The notes beneath the pieces are model-generated. The model saw only the letters and a list, made by a program, of their open reading frames with translations. It did no database searches and was not told the DNA's origin. A stretch of DNA of 64,000 nucleotides from Azospirillum sp. TSO35-2 (GTDB taxonomy: Bacteria > Pseudomonadota > Alphaproteobacteria > Azospirillales > Azospirillaceae). Where the stretch lies: positions 315,715-379,714 of the forward strand of contig NZ_LGRA01000008.1 in the NCBI RefSeq assembly GCF_003116095.1. Reading direction: 5' to 3'. Both the position numbers and the translations under genes were made by a program. Below are positions 63,561 through 64,000 of this stretch, one piece after another; position 1 is the stretch's first letter; each line of letters starts with the position of its first letter.

Positions 63561-64000
<440 letters not shown>

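Overview
The window is GC-rich, densely packed double-strand coding DNA whose gene content fits an alphaproteobacterium of the Azospirillum type (Rhodospirillales). That placement is inferred from gene families, codon use and layout; no rRNA or tRNA gene is present to confirm it. No gene-free stretch exceeds 300 bases, and I see no CRISPR array, insertion sequence or prophage. Nearly all long reading frames opposite the genes listed here are GC-driven shadows.

Layout. 1-1296: left-truncated membrane pseudokinase (-). 1548-4510: GH13 glucosidase, then an orphan TakP-like TRAP binding protein. 4578-10760: flagellar hook operon flgE-flgK-flgL (-) behind a well-matched sigma-54 promoter; FlgE and FlgL carry related inserted repeat domains. 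10991-13347: TPR/GT9-like protein, DUF1491 protein and a small exported protein. 13280-14884: Tat-exported tyrosinase. 15063-19198: a 5'-nucleotidase-like exported protein that has lost its metal-site motifs, translationally coupled to a large sensor histidine kinase. 19280-22567: an operon of a FemAB/CelD-like acyltransferase, an ATP-grasp ligase and a metallophosphoesterase. 22755-23462: Nu-class-like GST.

23716-32241: a collinear operon of acyl-CoA dehydrogenase, acid-CoA ligase, a complete Liv-type ABC importer, a hotdog thioesterase and a PaaG-like crotonase, which together look like an import, activation and oxidation module for one carboxylic acid. 32260-33850: FlbD-like small protein, single-domain response regulator and a Ser/Gly-rich secreted protein, with clear terminators. 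33932-42354: alpha-glucan/trehalose metabolism: TreY beside an 1867-residue protein that fuses maltokinase, TreZ and MalQ. 43057-50398: dctD-dctB divergent from dctA, then a malic enzyme. dctA has tandem DctD-type operators and a sigma-54 promoter, so C4-dicarboxylate uptake feeds directly to malic enzyme.

50499-60446: a glycan/surface-modification island. It holds three paralogous TPR + glycosyltransferase-like modules. Two of them are fused through a linker that is a translated palindromic intergenic repeat. An uncharacterised beta-rich protein, a sugar-phosphate nucleotidyltransferase and a PseG-like hydrolase follow. With the flagellar genes elsewhere in the window this suggests nonulosonic-acid glycosylation of flagellin or another surface protein (inference). 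60470-64000: glycine-zipper lipoprotein, a second acyl-CoA synthetase, a TauE/SafE-type permease and the start of a second LivF-type ATPase cut by the right edge.
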